A stretch of 17,045 bases of DNA. Origin: Balneolales bacterium (GTDB lineage Bacteria > Bacteroidota > Rhodothermia > Balneolales > Natronogracilivirgulaceae). Under the pieces are notes generated by a model. The model searched no databases. It was not told where the DNA came from and saw nothing but the letters and a program-made list of their open reading frames with translations. The stretch is from the NCBI GenBank assembly GCA_007131625.1, contig SLQC01000243.1:1-17045 (forward strand), read 5' to 3'. Below are positions 1 to 7,822 of the stretch, in pieces; the first letter of the stretch is position 1; each line of letters opens with the position of its first letter. The position numbers were made by a program, and so were the translations under genes.

Positions 1-798
1 GACGTATTTGGACGGGTCCGGCCGGAAGATCTGGCGAAGATCCTGTCGGACCGTACCGCCCTGGTGAGTCTGATGCATGTTAATAATGAGACAGGGACCA
101 TCAACCCTGTTTCCGAACTCACCGCAATCTGCCGTGATCGGAATATTCTTTTTCATTGCGACACAGTGCAATCCGTTGGGAAAATACCGGTCAATGTCGA
201 TGAACTCGGTATCGATTTTCTCTCCATGAGCGCTCATAAATTTTACGGACCTAAAGGTACCGGTGCTCTATATGTACGAGCCGGCACACCATGGTCGGCA
301 TGGATGCACGGCGGCACGCAAGAGCGGGGACGGCGCGGGGGCACACTCAACGTTGCAGGCATTGTCGGACTCGGAATGGCACTGGAATTGGCGCTCGAAG
401 AGATGGAATCGTCAGCTTCGCATCTTCAATCCCTCAAGGAACGGTTGCGGAACGGTTTATCAGAAGCCTTCGGTGAGACAATCCGTTTCAATGGCGACGT
501 GGAGCAAGGCGTACCCCATATCTTGAGTGTGACCGTTACGGGCAGCCACCAGCAACCATTGGACGGTGAGATGCTGCTACTCAATCTCGATATAGAAGGT
601 ATCTGCTGCTCTAACGGATCGGCATGCACCTCCGGAACCATCAAACCGTCGCATGTCATGATGGCGCTCGGATATGACGAAGCCATGGCGAAATCAACGC
701 TCCGGTTCAGTATGGGTAAAATCAACACTGCCGAAGAGGTCGACAAAACAGTCAATGCGCTCAGGGAGATCGTGACAAGGCATTCAGTTCCCGACTGA
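1..798 (+). CDS. Cysteine desulfurase (IscS/NifS family), 5'-truncated
   Basis: This is a PLP-dependent enzyme that takes sulfur from L-cysteine as a persulfide for Fe-S cluster assembly or tRNA thiolation, in the cytoplasm. Frame 1 is open from base 1, and the codons before the GTG at 64 read as normal family sequence (VRPEDLAKILSDRTALVSLM), so the true start lies upstream of the window. Visible landmarks are the substrate and cofactor region MHVNNETG, the HCDTVQSVGK segment, the PLP-binding lysine in SAHKFYGPKG (codon 238-240), GGTQERGRRGGTLN, and the catalytic cysteine in SNGSACTSG (codon 625-627). The long loop around that cysteine is typical of group I (NifS/IscS-like) enzymes. The C-terminus RFSMG...V ends normally. 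No isc or suf scaffold gene is visible downstream, so I cannot choose between iscS, nifS and a tRNA-thiolation role. The family call is very safe; the exact role is open. Confidence 0.95.
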   Translation, partial: DVFGRVRPEDLAKILSDRTALVSLMHVNNETGTINPVSELTAICRDRNILFHCDTVQSVGKIPVNVDELGIDFLSMSAHKFYGPKGTGALYVRAGTPWSAWMHGGTQERGRRGGTLNVAGIVGLGMALELALEEMESSASHLQSLKERLRNGLSEAFGETIRFNGDVEQGVPHILSVTVTGSHQQPLDGEMLLLNLDIEGICCSNGSACTSGTIKPSHVMMALGYDEAMAKSTLRFSMGKINTAEEVDKTVNALREIVTRHSVPD

Positions 799-906
799 AA
801 CGCACCGAAGCATCGAGCCGGTACAGTCCACTGTTGCATTATTCTACTGATTATTTTTACCCATTATCCGACCGGAAATGTTTTAATACCGGCCGAAATT
901 TATCTG

Positions 907-972
907 TTCTGCCTTTTAGTCAAATTCGTTCTGCCTTTTAGTCAATTTCGTTCTGTCTTTTAGTCAAATTCG
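907..972. repeat. Three 22-bp tandem repeats abutting the ceramidase-like gene
   Basis: Three head-to-tail copies lie at 907-928, 929-950 and 951-972. Each begins TTCTG(C/T)CTTTTAG and ends TCAA(A/T)TTCG. Copy 2 differs from copy 1 by one base (A to T near the end), and copy 3 by one base (C to T near the start). Only 7 bases separate the array from the ATG at 980. A 22-bp period is about two helical turns, which would put every copy on the same face of the DNA. Possible explanations are an operator array for the next gene, or a remnant of the multi-repeat end of an IS21-type element. The repeats are seen directly; the role is inference. Confidence 0.9.
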
Positions 973-979
973 TAAAGTT

Positions 980-2500
980 ATGACTACCGAAAAAATCTTA
1001 CTTTTCAAGCCGGCTCCATTATTTTTGATCATAGTAACTGTAATGATTGCTTTGTCTTTGTCAGACAAATGCATCGCTCAGTCTGCATCATTGTATGCAG
1101 GTATTTCCGAAGTTGACATCACACCACCAATCGGGTATGGACAGTACAGAGGACCCAGTACGGGTATTAAAGATCCGCTATATGCCAAAGCCGTTGTGTT
1201 TCAGGAAGGGAATGAGAAGGCTGCGCTGGTTGTATGCGATGTAATCGGTATCACCCGGGAATTCTCAACGGAGGTTCGGCTTGAGGTTTCGCAACAGACA
1301 GACATTCCGTACGAGAATATTATAGTTGCCGCTACGCATACACACACCGGGCCTGTATTTCATACGGATGACGGCAGTGTGGCTAACAATCCCGACGTAG
1401 GTTTTCCGCTGGAAGAGTATGTCAATAGAAAACGTGCCGGAGAATTGACAGAAGGGGACAAAGTGAGCTATGAGGCACTTTTGCTGCAGAATGTAACCCG
1501 TGCGCTTAAGGAAGCGAATGATGCGATGGTACAGGTATATCTCGAATCGGGTTCAGGAAAGGCCGAGGGGCTCTCTTTTAACCGACGGTTTGTTATGAGC
1601 GACGGCCGGGTACGGACAAATGCCGGAGTGCGTAATCCGGACATCATCCGTCCTGCAGGCCCCATCGACCCTGAAGTTGGAATAATCATGCTTCGTAACG
1701 CCTCAGATAACAAACCGCTGGCCGGCCTGATCAATTTCGCCAACCACACTGATACGGTCGGAGGTACCGAATACAGCGCTGATTATCCTGCTTACCTGGC
1801 CGCTACACTGTCTGCTTCATTGAGTGATGGCTTTATATCCATATTCGCACAGGGAACAAGTGGAGACCTGAATCATGTGGATGTTTTCGGGGCCAGCCAT
1901 CAGGAAGGGCCCGGGACGGTGACACAACAGATTGGCGAGACTCTGGCTTCTGTGGTCATGGCGGAGAAATCAAATTTAAAGAGAAGCTTGCAACCTCAGC
2001 TTTCTGTCCGCTCGGAAATTATGTATGCTCCGCTTCAACAATACACCGAAGAGGAGTTACGCTGGGCTCAACAAGAAGAACGCAGTCCGCTTTATCATCA
2101 GCGATCATTTCTGGAGTATCGAAGAATGCTGAAAATCAGGTCTCTGCAGAAGATGCAAAGAACGGGGGAAGCAATACCGCCAACTTCCGGTACGGCCCCC
2201 TGGACACTGCCAGTGGAAGTTCAAGTGTTTCGGATTGGAGAAGATACAGCCATTGTAGGTCTGCCGGGTGAGGTATTTGTGGAGCTGGGGCTGGCCATCA
2301 AAGAAGCTTCTCCTTTTGAGACGACATTGGTCATAGAATTAACAAACAGACATATTGCCTATGTTCCAACTGAAAAGGCATTTGCACAAGGTGGCTATGA
2401 AACAATTAATTCACGCCTTGCTCCAGGTAGCGGGGAAATGATGGTAGCGTTGGCAATCAGACTTCTGAATGAGTTAAACGGTGAATTAGAGCGACAATAA
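980..2500 (+). CDS. Exported neutral/alkaline ceramidase-fold hydrolase, substrate uncertain
   Basis: A 506-residue protein with an N-terminal signal peptide: hydrophobic core at about residues 12-28 and probable cleavage after CIAQ near residue 34. The rest matches the neutral/alkaline non-lysosomal ceramidase N-terminal domain: GISEVDITPPIG just after the signal, ATHTHTGP at residues 118-125, NFANHTDTVG around 252-261, GLPGEVF with Glu431, and GGYE with Tyr473. These correspond to the zinc-ligand positions His, His, Glu and Tyr of characterised ceramidases. The GDxSPN motif that carries the nucleophilic serine in true ceramidases is replaced by SGDLNHV, and no C-terminal immunoglobulin-like domain is present. 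It is therefore probably a zinc enzyme of this fold acting on another amide or ester outside the cytoplasm. The ATG at 980 has no Shine-Dalgarno sequence but gives a complete signal peptide. It lies 7 bp after a tandem-repeat array. The fold is fairly sure; the substrate is unknown. Confidence 0.85.
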   Translation: MTTEKILLFKPAPLFLIIVTVMIALSLSDKCIAQSASLYAGISEVDITPPIGYGQYRGPSTGIKDPLYAKAVVFQEGNEKAALVVCDVIGITREFSTEVRLEVSQQTDIPYENIIVAATHTHTGPVFHTDDGSVANNPDVGFPLEEYVNRKRAGELTEGDKVSYEALLLQNVTRALKEANDAMVQVYLESGSGKAEGLSFNRRFVMSDGRVRTNAGVRNPDIIRPAGPIDPEVGIIMLRNASDNKPLAGLINFANHTDTVGGTEYSADYPAYLAATLSASLSDGFISIFAQGTSGDLNHVDVFGASHQEGPGTVTQQIGETLASVVMAEKSNLKRSLQPQLSVRSEIMYAPLQQYTEEELRWAQQEERSPLYHQRSFLEYRRMLKIRSLQKMQRTGEAIPPTSGTAPWTLPVEVQVFRIGEDTAIVGLPGEVFVELGLAIKEASPFETTLVIELTNRHIAYVPTEKAFAQGGYETINSRLAPGSGEMMVALAIRLLNELNGELERQ

Positions 2501-2502
2501 AC

Positions 2503-2519
2503 GGATGCCGGTTGCATCC
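2503..2519 (+). terminator. Weak hairpin after the ceramidase-like gene
   Basis: GGATGC (2503-2508) and GCATCC (2514-2519) form a perfect 6-bp stem with a 5-base loop starting 3 bp after the stop codon. No T-tract follows, so this is at best a weak or Rho-assisted stop. Confidence 0.25.
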
Positions 2520-2569
2520 TGACTGCCATCAGTTTCAATCAAAACCAGTAGCAATCATAAAATAACACA

Positions 2570-2575
2570 TATAAT
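2570..2575 (+). promoter_or_regulatory. Possible -10 element of the Fur-family gene
   Basis: A perfect TATAAT lies 49 bases before the ATG at 2625 in an otherwise AT-rich leader. No convincing -35 box is found at 16-18 bases, and no clear Fur-box palindrome is seen nearby. It is offered only as a candidate. Confidence 0.25.
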
Positions 2576-2624
2576 TCTCGGGGTTATTTCCGTTAGATCA
2601 TTAACATTAAAAACGCATACTACT

Positions 2625-3137
2625 ATGGCCAATCCTGCCGGTGAAGATCTTATCGTTGAAGTCAAAGAGTTATTTCGAACCTATCTAAAAGGCAAAAAAC
2701 ATCGTCAGACACCCGAACGCTTAATGGTGCTGGAGGAGATATATCGGGCCGACGGACATTTTGACGCAGACGATATGTACTTCCGGATGAAGAAAATCGG
2801 CTACCGTGTCTCACGTGCGACCGTTTACAATACACTGGATCTGCTGGTAGAGTGTGGACTGGTCCAACGCCACCAGTTTGGCAAGAACCAGTCAATTTAT
2901 GAACGGGCATACGCTTTCCGACAGCACGATCACATCATCTGCAACCGGTGCGGGAAAGTGATGGAATTCTGCGACCCCCGTTTACAGGAAATCAAAACCA
3001 TGCTGGAAGAAATTTACAATTTCAAAATTGACGGACACTCCCTGCATTTTTATGGTGCCTGCAACGAAACGGATAATTGCAAGGAATTACCCGATACAAA
3101 ACGGCGAAAAAAGATCGCTTCAGAGATTAAATCCTGA
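2625..3137 (+). CDS. Fur-family metal-responsive transcriptional regulator
   Basis: A cytoplasmic DNA-binding repressor that senses a metal ion, or peroxide in PerR-type members; 170 residues, slightly longer than the usual 130-160. The N-terminal winged helix reads RQTPERLMVLEEIYRADGHF followed by YRVSRATVYNTLDLLVECGL, the recognition-helix signature of the family. The dimerisation and metal half contains HDHIIC and CNRCGKV (regulatory His residues plus the first CxxC), then GHSLHFYGAC with a second cysteine pair in CNETDNC (spacing CxxxxxC). A basic tail (KRRKK) follows. Four cysteines suggest a structural zinc site. I cannot tell Fur, Zur and PerR apart from sequence alone. The ATG at 2625 follows an A-rich stretch and has no Shine-Dalgarno. 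The gene is monocistronic and convergent with ftsX. Confidence 0.93.
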   Translation: MANPAGEDLIVEVKELFRTYLKGKKHRQTPERLMVLEEIYRADGHFDADDMYFRMKKIGYRVSRATVYNTLDLLVECGLVQRHQFGKNQSIYERAYAFRQHDHIICNRCGKVMEFCDPRLQEIKTMLEEIYNFKIDGHSLHFYGACNETDNCKELPDTKRRKKIASEIKS

Positions 3138-3197
3138 GCGCTCCACTATTCAACATCTTTCCGATGCATGTTACTTTACCGTTCCGCACAAATGCAG

Positions 3198-4079
3198 TCA
3201 ACTTATAGTAGTCTGACTGATAAATTTACGGGTTGCCCAGCGACTTCCCCAAAGACCCATTATTAGTGCAAGTGCCGCCATGGCGCCGGTCAGGTAGTAC
3301 CACCGGTCCAAAGGCCAGACCAGAATTCCAAATTGCGGTATAAAATACGGGATGATCAGCTGAAACAGAAGCCAATGCAACCCGATCGCAATAACTGCCG
3401 CGAGTATCCCCTGAAGCAAGCCTTCAAACAGAAACGGCCGGCGGACAAATCCGTTTGTGGCTCCGACAAGCTTCATGGTTCGAATGATGTTTCGCTTGGC
3501 ATAGATGGTCAAGCGTATTGTATTAAAAACGAGGACAACTGCCGTAAAAAGTATGAATAGTCCGATACCCACTCCGACAATGACAAACATTTCGAGCCGT
3601 TCTTCCAGAATTTCCAATAATTGCTGGTTGAATACCACATCATCCACTCCCTGAAAACGCTCTATTTCAACGACCATAAGGCGGATGTCATCTGCTGTGG
3701 CATCCGGAGACAGATAAAGCCGGAACGAGGCCGGCAAGAAATTCAGATCGGCCAAAGACTCCCCTTCGGTCCCGAATTCCTCCATGAAAATGGTTCCCGC
3801 CTCTTCCTTGCTGATGTAGGTGATTTCAGTCACTTGTTCGTATGACTGTAATTCACTTGCAATCCGGTTTTTGCGGTCATCATCAACATCCAGCAAAAAA
3901 ACTTCCACCTCGATGGACTGCTTCAGGGACTGGACAACATGAAAGGCGTTGTACCCAAACCGGGCAAAAAGTCCGACTAACAGCACCGCTATAACCAATG
4001 CCGTTACGGAGGTTATACTTGCCAACCGGGTCCGTCGGAATCCGGAAAAACCCTCTTTTATAACATATGTGACACTCAT
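3198..4079 (-). CDS. ftsX: Cell-division ABC transporter permease-like protein FtsX
   Basis: FtsX is the membrane partner of the ATPase FtsE. Together they couple the divisome to peptidoglycan hydrolases and do not transport a known substrate. The 293-residue protein shows the family layout: a short cytoplasmic N-terminus ending in arginines, TM1 at about residues 22-45, a periplasmic domain of about 120 residues (IEVEVFLLDVDDDRKNRI, then the ISKEEAGTIFMEEFG segment), and three further membrane segments (MFVIVGVGIGLFILFTAV, GILAAVIAIGLHWLLF, YLTGAMAALALIMGL). The cytoplasmic loop between TM2 and TM3 contains RNIIRTMKLVGATNGFVRRPFL, the conserved coupling motif. It is last in the minus-strand cluster, starting 27 bases after the barrel gene ends. 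No ftsE is in the window; separate ftsE and ftsX loci are common in Bacteroidota as I recall. The stop lies 60 bases from the convergent Fur-family gene. Confidence 0.94.
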   Translation of the reverse strand: MSVTYVIKEGFSGFRRTRLASITSVTALVIAVLLVGLFARFGYNAFHVVQSLKQSIEVEVFLLDVDDDRKNRIASELQSYEQVTEITYISKEEAGTIFMEEFGTEGESLADLNFLPASFRLYLSPDATADDIRLMVVEIERFQGVDDVVFNQQLLEILEERLEMFVIVGVGIGLFILFTAVVLVFNTIRLTIYAKRNIIRTMKLVGATNGFVRRPFLFEGLLQGILAAVIAIGLHWLLFQLIIPYFIPQFGILVWPLDRWYYLTGAMAALALIMGLWGSRWATRKFISQTTIS

Positions 4080-4106
4080 ATCCGGGTGTTTAGACCATCT
4101 TCCATT

Positions 4107-6089
4107 TCAGTTGCGAAGTACCCACCGGATGCCGAAACGCAGGCGCCGGGAAGGCATCGGTTGATACGCTGTTTCAAAATACCCCGGCAACAACCAATTA
4201 TCCAACGCATTTTCCATTCGGAACAGAAATATTACCGATCGAACCCGCGCAGTCAGGTCAAAATCGAGTCGGACAAATTCCGGTATTTCCTGACCGCTCT
4301 GCAGAACGGGGTTGGGATTCCAGGAATTTGGATCCCAGTAATCCATGGAAGGGTAGTATGTGGCGGTTCTGTATACGGTCGGCGAGGCCTGCACATAAAA
4401 TCCGGCTTTCATAAAGGCGGCGCTGTTGAAGACATAATTTTTATAAAAGAATGATGCGCGAGTCCAAATCCGCAGACCACTCAGATCCAGCAACTGATTC
4501 TCCGTTTGAAAATCATCCGAAAAATATTGTTGAAATGTGCCTGAAAGAGATAACTCAATACGATCGGTGTCCAAAGTTAACCAACCGGTTGTCCCGGCAG
4601 ATGTATAACTTCCCGCCTGTACAAACAAGGAATCTGCACCGACAAGGACAGGTCGGTTGAAGCGGGAGGCATGCACTTCACCGCCGATTTCCAGTGCACC
4701 CGAATGGTACCTTATCCCTGTTTCGGCACGTTGAATAACCTCGTTCTGCAAATCCGGGTTGCCAGATACAGGTGGACGCATCCAGTAGAGCTGTCCGGGG
4801 TGTGGTAACTGTTCTCCCCGGGCGTATGAGCCATAGAGCGACAATCCGCCAAAAAGTCGCAAATTAACTTTCGATCCGATTTCATAATCGATAAAGTCGT
4901 CGGTTCGCCATCCCGCCTGCATCCAGGAATTCAGCTCCGAACGGTTAGGTAGCGGCAGTGTCACCATCCCCTTTGCGCGCGAGTAAGCCCATGAGTCAAT
5001 GTTCATTGTCTGGAAGCGGTCACGGTCGACCATCGTCCACTCCGAGAGTAGTTCCCCCTGAAGTTCGAGCGGTCCGACCAGCAGAATATGGCGTCCTGTA
5101 ACTCCGGATGTCTGAGTTCGCACAAAAGAGCTGTCGCTTTCATTGTAATGCGAACGTCGGTATCGGTCGTGATAGAGAGTTATTCGTGTGTTTGCCTCGT
5201 GATCCTTGCTCTTGCGATGATATGCCATTACCCGAAACAGAGCGTTGCGCATGGAGGATTCGGCAAATGCTTCGTTTGGAATAGCTTCAAACCGGCTGAA
5301 CGGAAAGGTGAACATATTGCCGATCTGGTAGCCATCGGGCTCACCGAATTGCAGACCACTGTAGTGTACCCCTCCTTCGATCATCCAGGAGTTGTTGAGA
5401 AAATGATACAGAGTGACAGCGGCGTTTCTGCCTCCCATTGTGTTGTTCCGGTATCCTTCGGACTGATTTTTCCCCCAATAGGCCATCGAGAGATTGGTTC
5501 GCGGTGTAAAATTGCGGGTCAGAAAGCCTTCGGTACTCCGGTAATCGTAGGATGTCTGTTCGTAATTGATAAATGTCAGCGGCCGGTCGACATGGTACCG
5601 CATGGTGGTGATATCGGTGCGGTAACGGATGGGTGATGAAAACTCGTGGATCGATTCCAGCCGGCTGTAATGCGGAAGGCGCTTCCTGTTGGCGGATCCG
5701 AATATCCGTTCATTTACGGGAATGCCGTCGCGAAAAACCTGTTGATGGCGGCTTTCATGGCCGCGAATCATGTATCCGTCGTTGCGACCAAGTCCACCGA
5801 GCTGGTAAGCAATGACACCGGGCTGACGGGTTACCCATTCACCCTGGTGCGACCATAGCTGCCACCGGCTTAGACTGTCGACGGTGACTTTACGGTATGC
5901 AGACGGCGTATAGACCGTGAGCGGCTCTATCGGATCGTATTCCACAACTTCTTCCGGTTCATCGACTTCGTCTGGCAAGTCAACGTCGTCGTGTACTCCG
6001 GGTATATCAGGGTCAGGTGGATCGGGCGATAAATCCAGGGTATCCGATTCAGCCATCCAGAAAATTACTATAAGTGCTAATACTGTCAC
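4107..6089 (-). CDS. TonB-dependent receptor-like outer-membrane protein
   Basis: A predicted outer-membrane beta-barrel with a plug domain, of the kind that imports siderophores, vitamins or glycans using TonB energy. The GTG at 6089 is chosen because it overlaps the cinA stop (GTGA) and has GGAGG ten bases upstream; that gives 660 residues. The frame stays open upstream to a TTG at 6170, which would lie inside cinA. After a short hydrophobic stretch (TVLALIVIFWM) comes an unusual Asp/Pro/Glu-rich segment to about residue 52, then EPLTVYTPS, which could serve as a TonB box, and plug motifs such as YMIRGHESRHQQVFRDGIPV. The rest has alternating, aromatic-rich barrel strands and the typical ending MENALDN...GYFETAYQPMPSRRLRFGIRW. 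No carboxypeptidase-like N-terminal extension and no SusD partner are present, so polysaccharide uptake is not indicated. The signal peptide is weak, lacking positive charge before the core. The substrate is unknown. Confidence 0.82.
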   Translation of the reverse strand: MTVLALIVIFWMAESDTLDLSPDPPDPDIPGVHDDVDLPDEVDEPEEVVEYDPIEPLTVYTPSAYRKVTVDSLSRWQLWSHQGEWVTRQPGVIAYQLGGLGRNDGYMIRGHESRHQQVFRDGIPVNERIFGSANRKRLPHYSRLESIHEFSSPIRYRTDITTMRYHVDRPLTFINYEQTSYDYRSTEGFLTRNFTPRTNLSMAYWGKNQSEGYRNNTMGGRNAAVTLYHFLNNSWMIEGGVHYSGLQFGEPDGYQIGNMFTFPFSRFEAIPNEAFAESSMRNALFRVMAYHRKSKDHEANTRITLYHDRYRRSHYNESDSSFVRTQTSGVTGRHILLVGPLELQGELLSEWTMVDRDRFQTMNIDSWAYSRAKGMVTLPLPNRSELNSWMQAGWRTDDFIDYEIGSKVNLRLFGGLSLYGSYARGEQLPHPGQLYWMRPPVSGNPDLQNEVIQRAETGIRYHSGALEIGGEVHASRFNRPVLVGADSLFVQAGSYTSAGTTGWLTLDTDRIELSLSGTFQQYFSDDFQTENQLLDLSGLRIWTRASFFYKNYVFNSAAFMKAGFYVQASPTVYRTATYYPSMDYWDPNSWNPNPVLQSGQEIPEFVRLDFDLTARVRSVIFLFRMENALDNWLLPGYFETAYQPMPSRRLRFGIRWVLRN

Positions 6090-7411
6090 GGAAAAACCAC
6101 CTCCGGTTTGTGCGGCACTCCCGGAATATCCAGCAAATGCCGGCGCAAGATGTCGAAGGCGGCCGCGCAAGTTCGCTCTTTATTGACCCGCCTCTCCGTC
6201 GTGAACCGATACCTGCAAGCAAAATGGGTGCCTGACCGCGCCCAGAATCCGATCCATACTTCACCGACCGGCTTTTCTGCAGTCCCACCACCAGGTCCCG
6301 CAATCCCCGTCGTACTGATCCCAAAATCCGAATTCATAATTTCACCGACATTTTTTGCCATTGCAAGAGCAACTACCCCGCTGACAGCACCATGCCGGGA
6401 TAAATCATTTGTTGGAACACCAAGAAGACTGGATTTTAAATGATTGTCATACGCTACAATACCACCATTAAAACAGTTGCTGCTGCCGGGAGTATCGGTT
6501 ATCTCATCGGCGAGCAAACCGCCTGTGCAACTCTCGGCAACGGCCGCCGTCATATTTCTGTCGAAAAGGTGTGTAACAACAGTACCGGCCAGAGTTATAC
6601 CGTACCGTTCCGAAAAAATGTATTCCTTTGCCGTCTGCCGGACCCGTCCGACGAAATCATCGAATAGTTTGTCTTCAGCCCCGTTTAACCGGGTGATCCG
6701 GATATCCACTCCCCGGGGATGAGGTAAAAATGCGATATCTGTCGACTCGGGAAGTTGAATACCGGAATATTCCATGATGAGATCACTCAATACACTCTCC
6801 CCGATACCGGTAGTCCGGAAATACTGCTGTTGAACACGACGTTCCGATTTACGCCATAACTTCTCCAATTCCGGCAGTAGTCGTTTTTCGGTTATGTGAC
6901 GCAATTCATACGGTACTCCGGGCATAGCGGCCAGAAACTTCCCATCCTGTTCGATAAATATACCAGGTGCAGTTCCCAGCTCATTAAAAAGTACCTGCGA
7001 TCGCGACGGGATGTCTGCTTGCCGTTGATTTTCTTCACTTAGTGGCCGTCCCCGCTGCCTGAAATAATCGGTCACATGATCCAGTACAGCCTCATCACAG
7101 ATCAACTCATCGTTAAAAAAAATCAGTAATGCTGATTTTGTGATATCATCCCGGGTCGGACCCAATCCCCCCGTCACAACCACCAGATCATGATCCTTCC
7201 AGCAGAAATCAAGTGCCTGGAGAATATCCGATTGGCGGTCACCCACGGTCAGCATAGTCTTGCAGGGTATCCCGATTGAACGCAGTGCCTCCCCCAGCCA
7301 TGAGGCATTGGTGTTCACTACATCGCCATTAAGCAATTCATCGCCAATTGTCAGGATACAGGCAAAATGTGCAGACATATCCGGGGTTTGTGGATCTGAA
7401 ATAAAACTCAT
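6086..7411 (-). CDS. cinA: CinA-family protein (competence/damage-inducible, NMN deamidase domain)
   Basis: A two-domain protein of 441 residues, close to the usual 410-430. The N-terminal MoCF/COG1058 domain carries ILTIGDELLNGDVVNTNASWLGE and VVVTGGLGPTRDDITK, with FLAAMPGVPYEL further on; related proteins show ADP-ribose pyrophosphatase activity. The C-terminal PncC domain carries AVAESCTGGLLADEITDTPGSS, GGIVAYDN and GISTTGIAGPGGGTAEKPVGEVWIG, the signature of NMN deamidases that recycle pyridine nucleotides. Both are soluble cytoplasmic activities. The start at 7411 has an A-rich leader; an in-frame ATG at 7378 (MSAHFACILTIG) gives the more usual short N-terminus and may be the true start. 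It is the first gene of the minus-strand cluster, and its last codons overlap the start of the receptor-like gene. The family is very secure. Confidence 0.94.
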   Translation of the reverse strand: MSFISDPQTPDMSAHFACILTIGDELLNGDVVNTNASWLGEALRSIGIPCKTMLTVGDRQSDILQALDFCWKDHDLVVVTGGLGPTRDDITKSALLIFFNDELICDEAVLDHVTDYFRQRGRPLSEENQRQADIPSRSQVLFNELGTAPGIFIEQDGKFLAAMPGVPYELRHITEKRLLPELEKLWRKSERRVQQQYFRTTGIGESVLSDLIMEYSGIQLPESTDIAFLPHPRGVDIRITRLNGAEDKLFDDFVGRVRQTAKEYIFSERYGITLAGTVVTHLFDRNMTAAVAESCTGGLLADEITDTPGSSNCFNGGIVAYDNHLKSSLLGVPTNDLSRHGAVSGVVALAMAKNVGEIMNSDFGISTTGIAGPGGGTAEKPVGEVWIGFWARSGTHFACRYRFTTERRVNKERTCAAAFDILRRHLLDIPGVPHKPEVVFP

Positions 7412-7822
7412 TTTTCATTTTCTAAATTCAACTGCTATGTACAAACGAATGATTAGATCCGGAGAGTGCCAACCCGGATTTCGGCCAAGCGGGGTAAATT
7501 CGTGTTGTCATGAACTGATACAATCAACTCAGCCTTGAGCAAAGGTACCAAATAAGCGCCCTGCGAGAAATAGCTGAATATCGAATAAATCCTGTGGAAT
7601 ATTATATCAAGAATTGCCTTGTTAAAAAAAGTTTGAATGTTTGATTATCTTTCACCTGATTCAGCATATGCTAAAACTCTGCGCTGTTGCATTTATAACA
7701 TGAACATAGCATTTTATAATCAGGTGCGATCATTTCAAAACCGGAATACGGTAGCTCCTTATATTCAGAACCAGGTATGATCCAGTTACTATCAGAATTT
7801 CCATAAATTAAATAATATTTCA
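7412..7822. other. Divergent intergenic region between cinA and the Gfo/Idh gene
   Basis: This gene-free stretch of about 410 bases must carry the promoters of two divergent transcripts. It holds a small inverted repeat, ATCCGG at 7457-7462 and CCGGAT at 7474-7479, which would fall in the cinA leader. It also holds a 10-bp palindrome AGCATATGCT (7663-7672), a 9-bp inverted repeat CACCTGATT (7653-7661) / AATCAGGTG (7718-7726), and a perfect TATAAT at 7715-7720. I see no ORF with coding character, no tRNA and no riboswitch I recognise. Confidence 0.5.
7653..7726 (+). promoter_or_regulatory. Candidate promoter/operator of the Gfo/Idh gene
   Basis: Two 9-bp inverted arms (7653-7661 and 7718-7726) enclose a 10-bp palindrome AGCATATGCT and end on a TATAAT (7715-7720) about 100 bases before the ATG at 7823. 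GCATTTATAA and GCATTTTATAA also recur 20 bases apart here. No good -35 box at standard spacing is present. An inverted repeat of this size can arise by chance in 400 bases, so this is a tentative call. Confidence 0.25.

Noticed and set aside
426..839. Minus-strand open frame of 137 codons over the cysteine desulfurase end
   Set aside because: It is the antisense shadow of a well-conserved enzyme and shows no family motif.
907..972. CRISPR array
   Set aside because: The 22-bp units are directly contiguous with no spacers and there are no cas genes; the same holds for the array at 9191-9288.
5088..5636. Long plus-strand open frame inside the receptor gene
   Set aside because: It is antisense to a gene with clear barrel and plug motifs, has no recognisable domain, and its composition follows the opposite strand's codons.
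4107..6089. SusC-type glycan importer
   Set aside because: There is no carboxypeptidase-like N-terminal domain, the length is too short for SusC, and no SusD gene is adjacent.
7441..7538. Possible riboswitch or leader RNA near the ATCCGG/CCGGAT hairpin before cinA
   Set aside because: Only one 6-bp stem is evident and no known aptamer core could be recognised.
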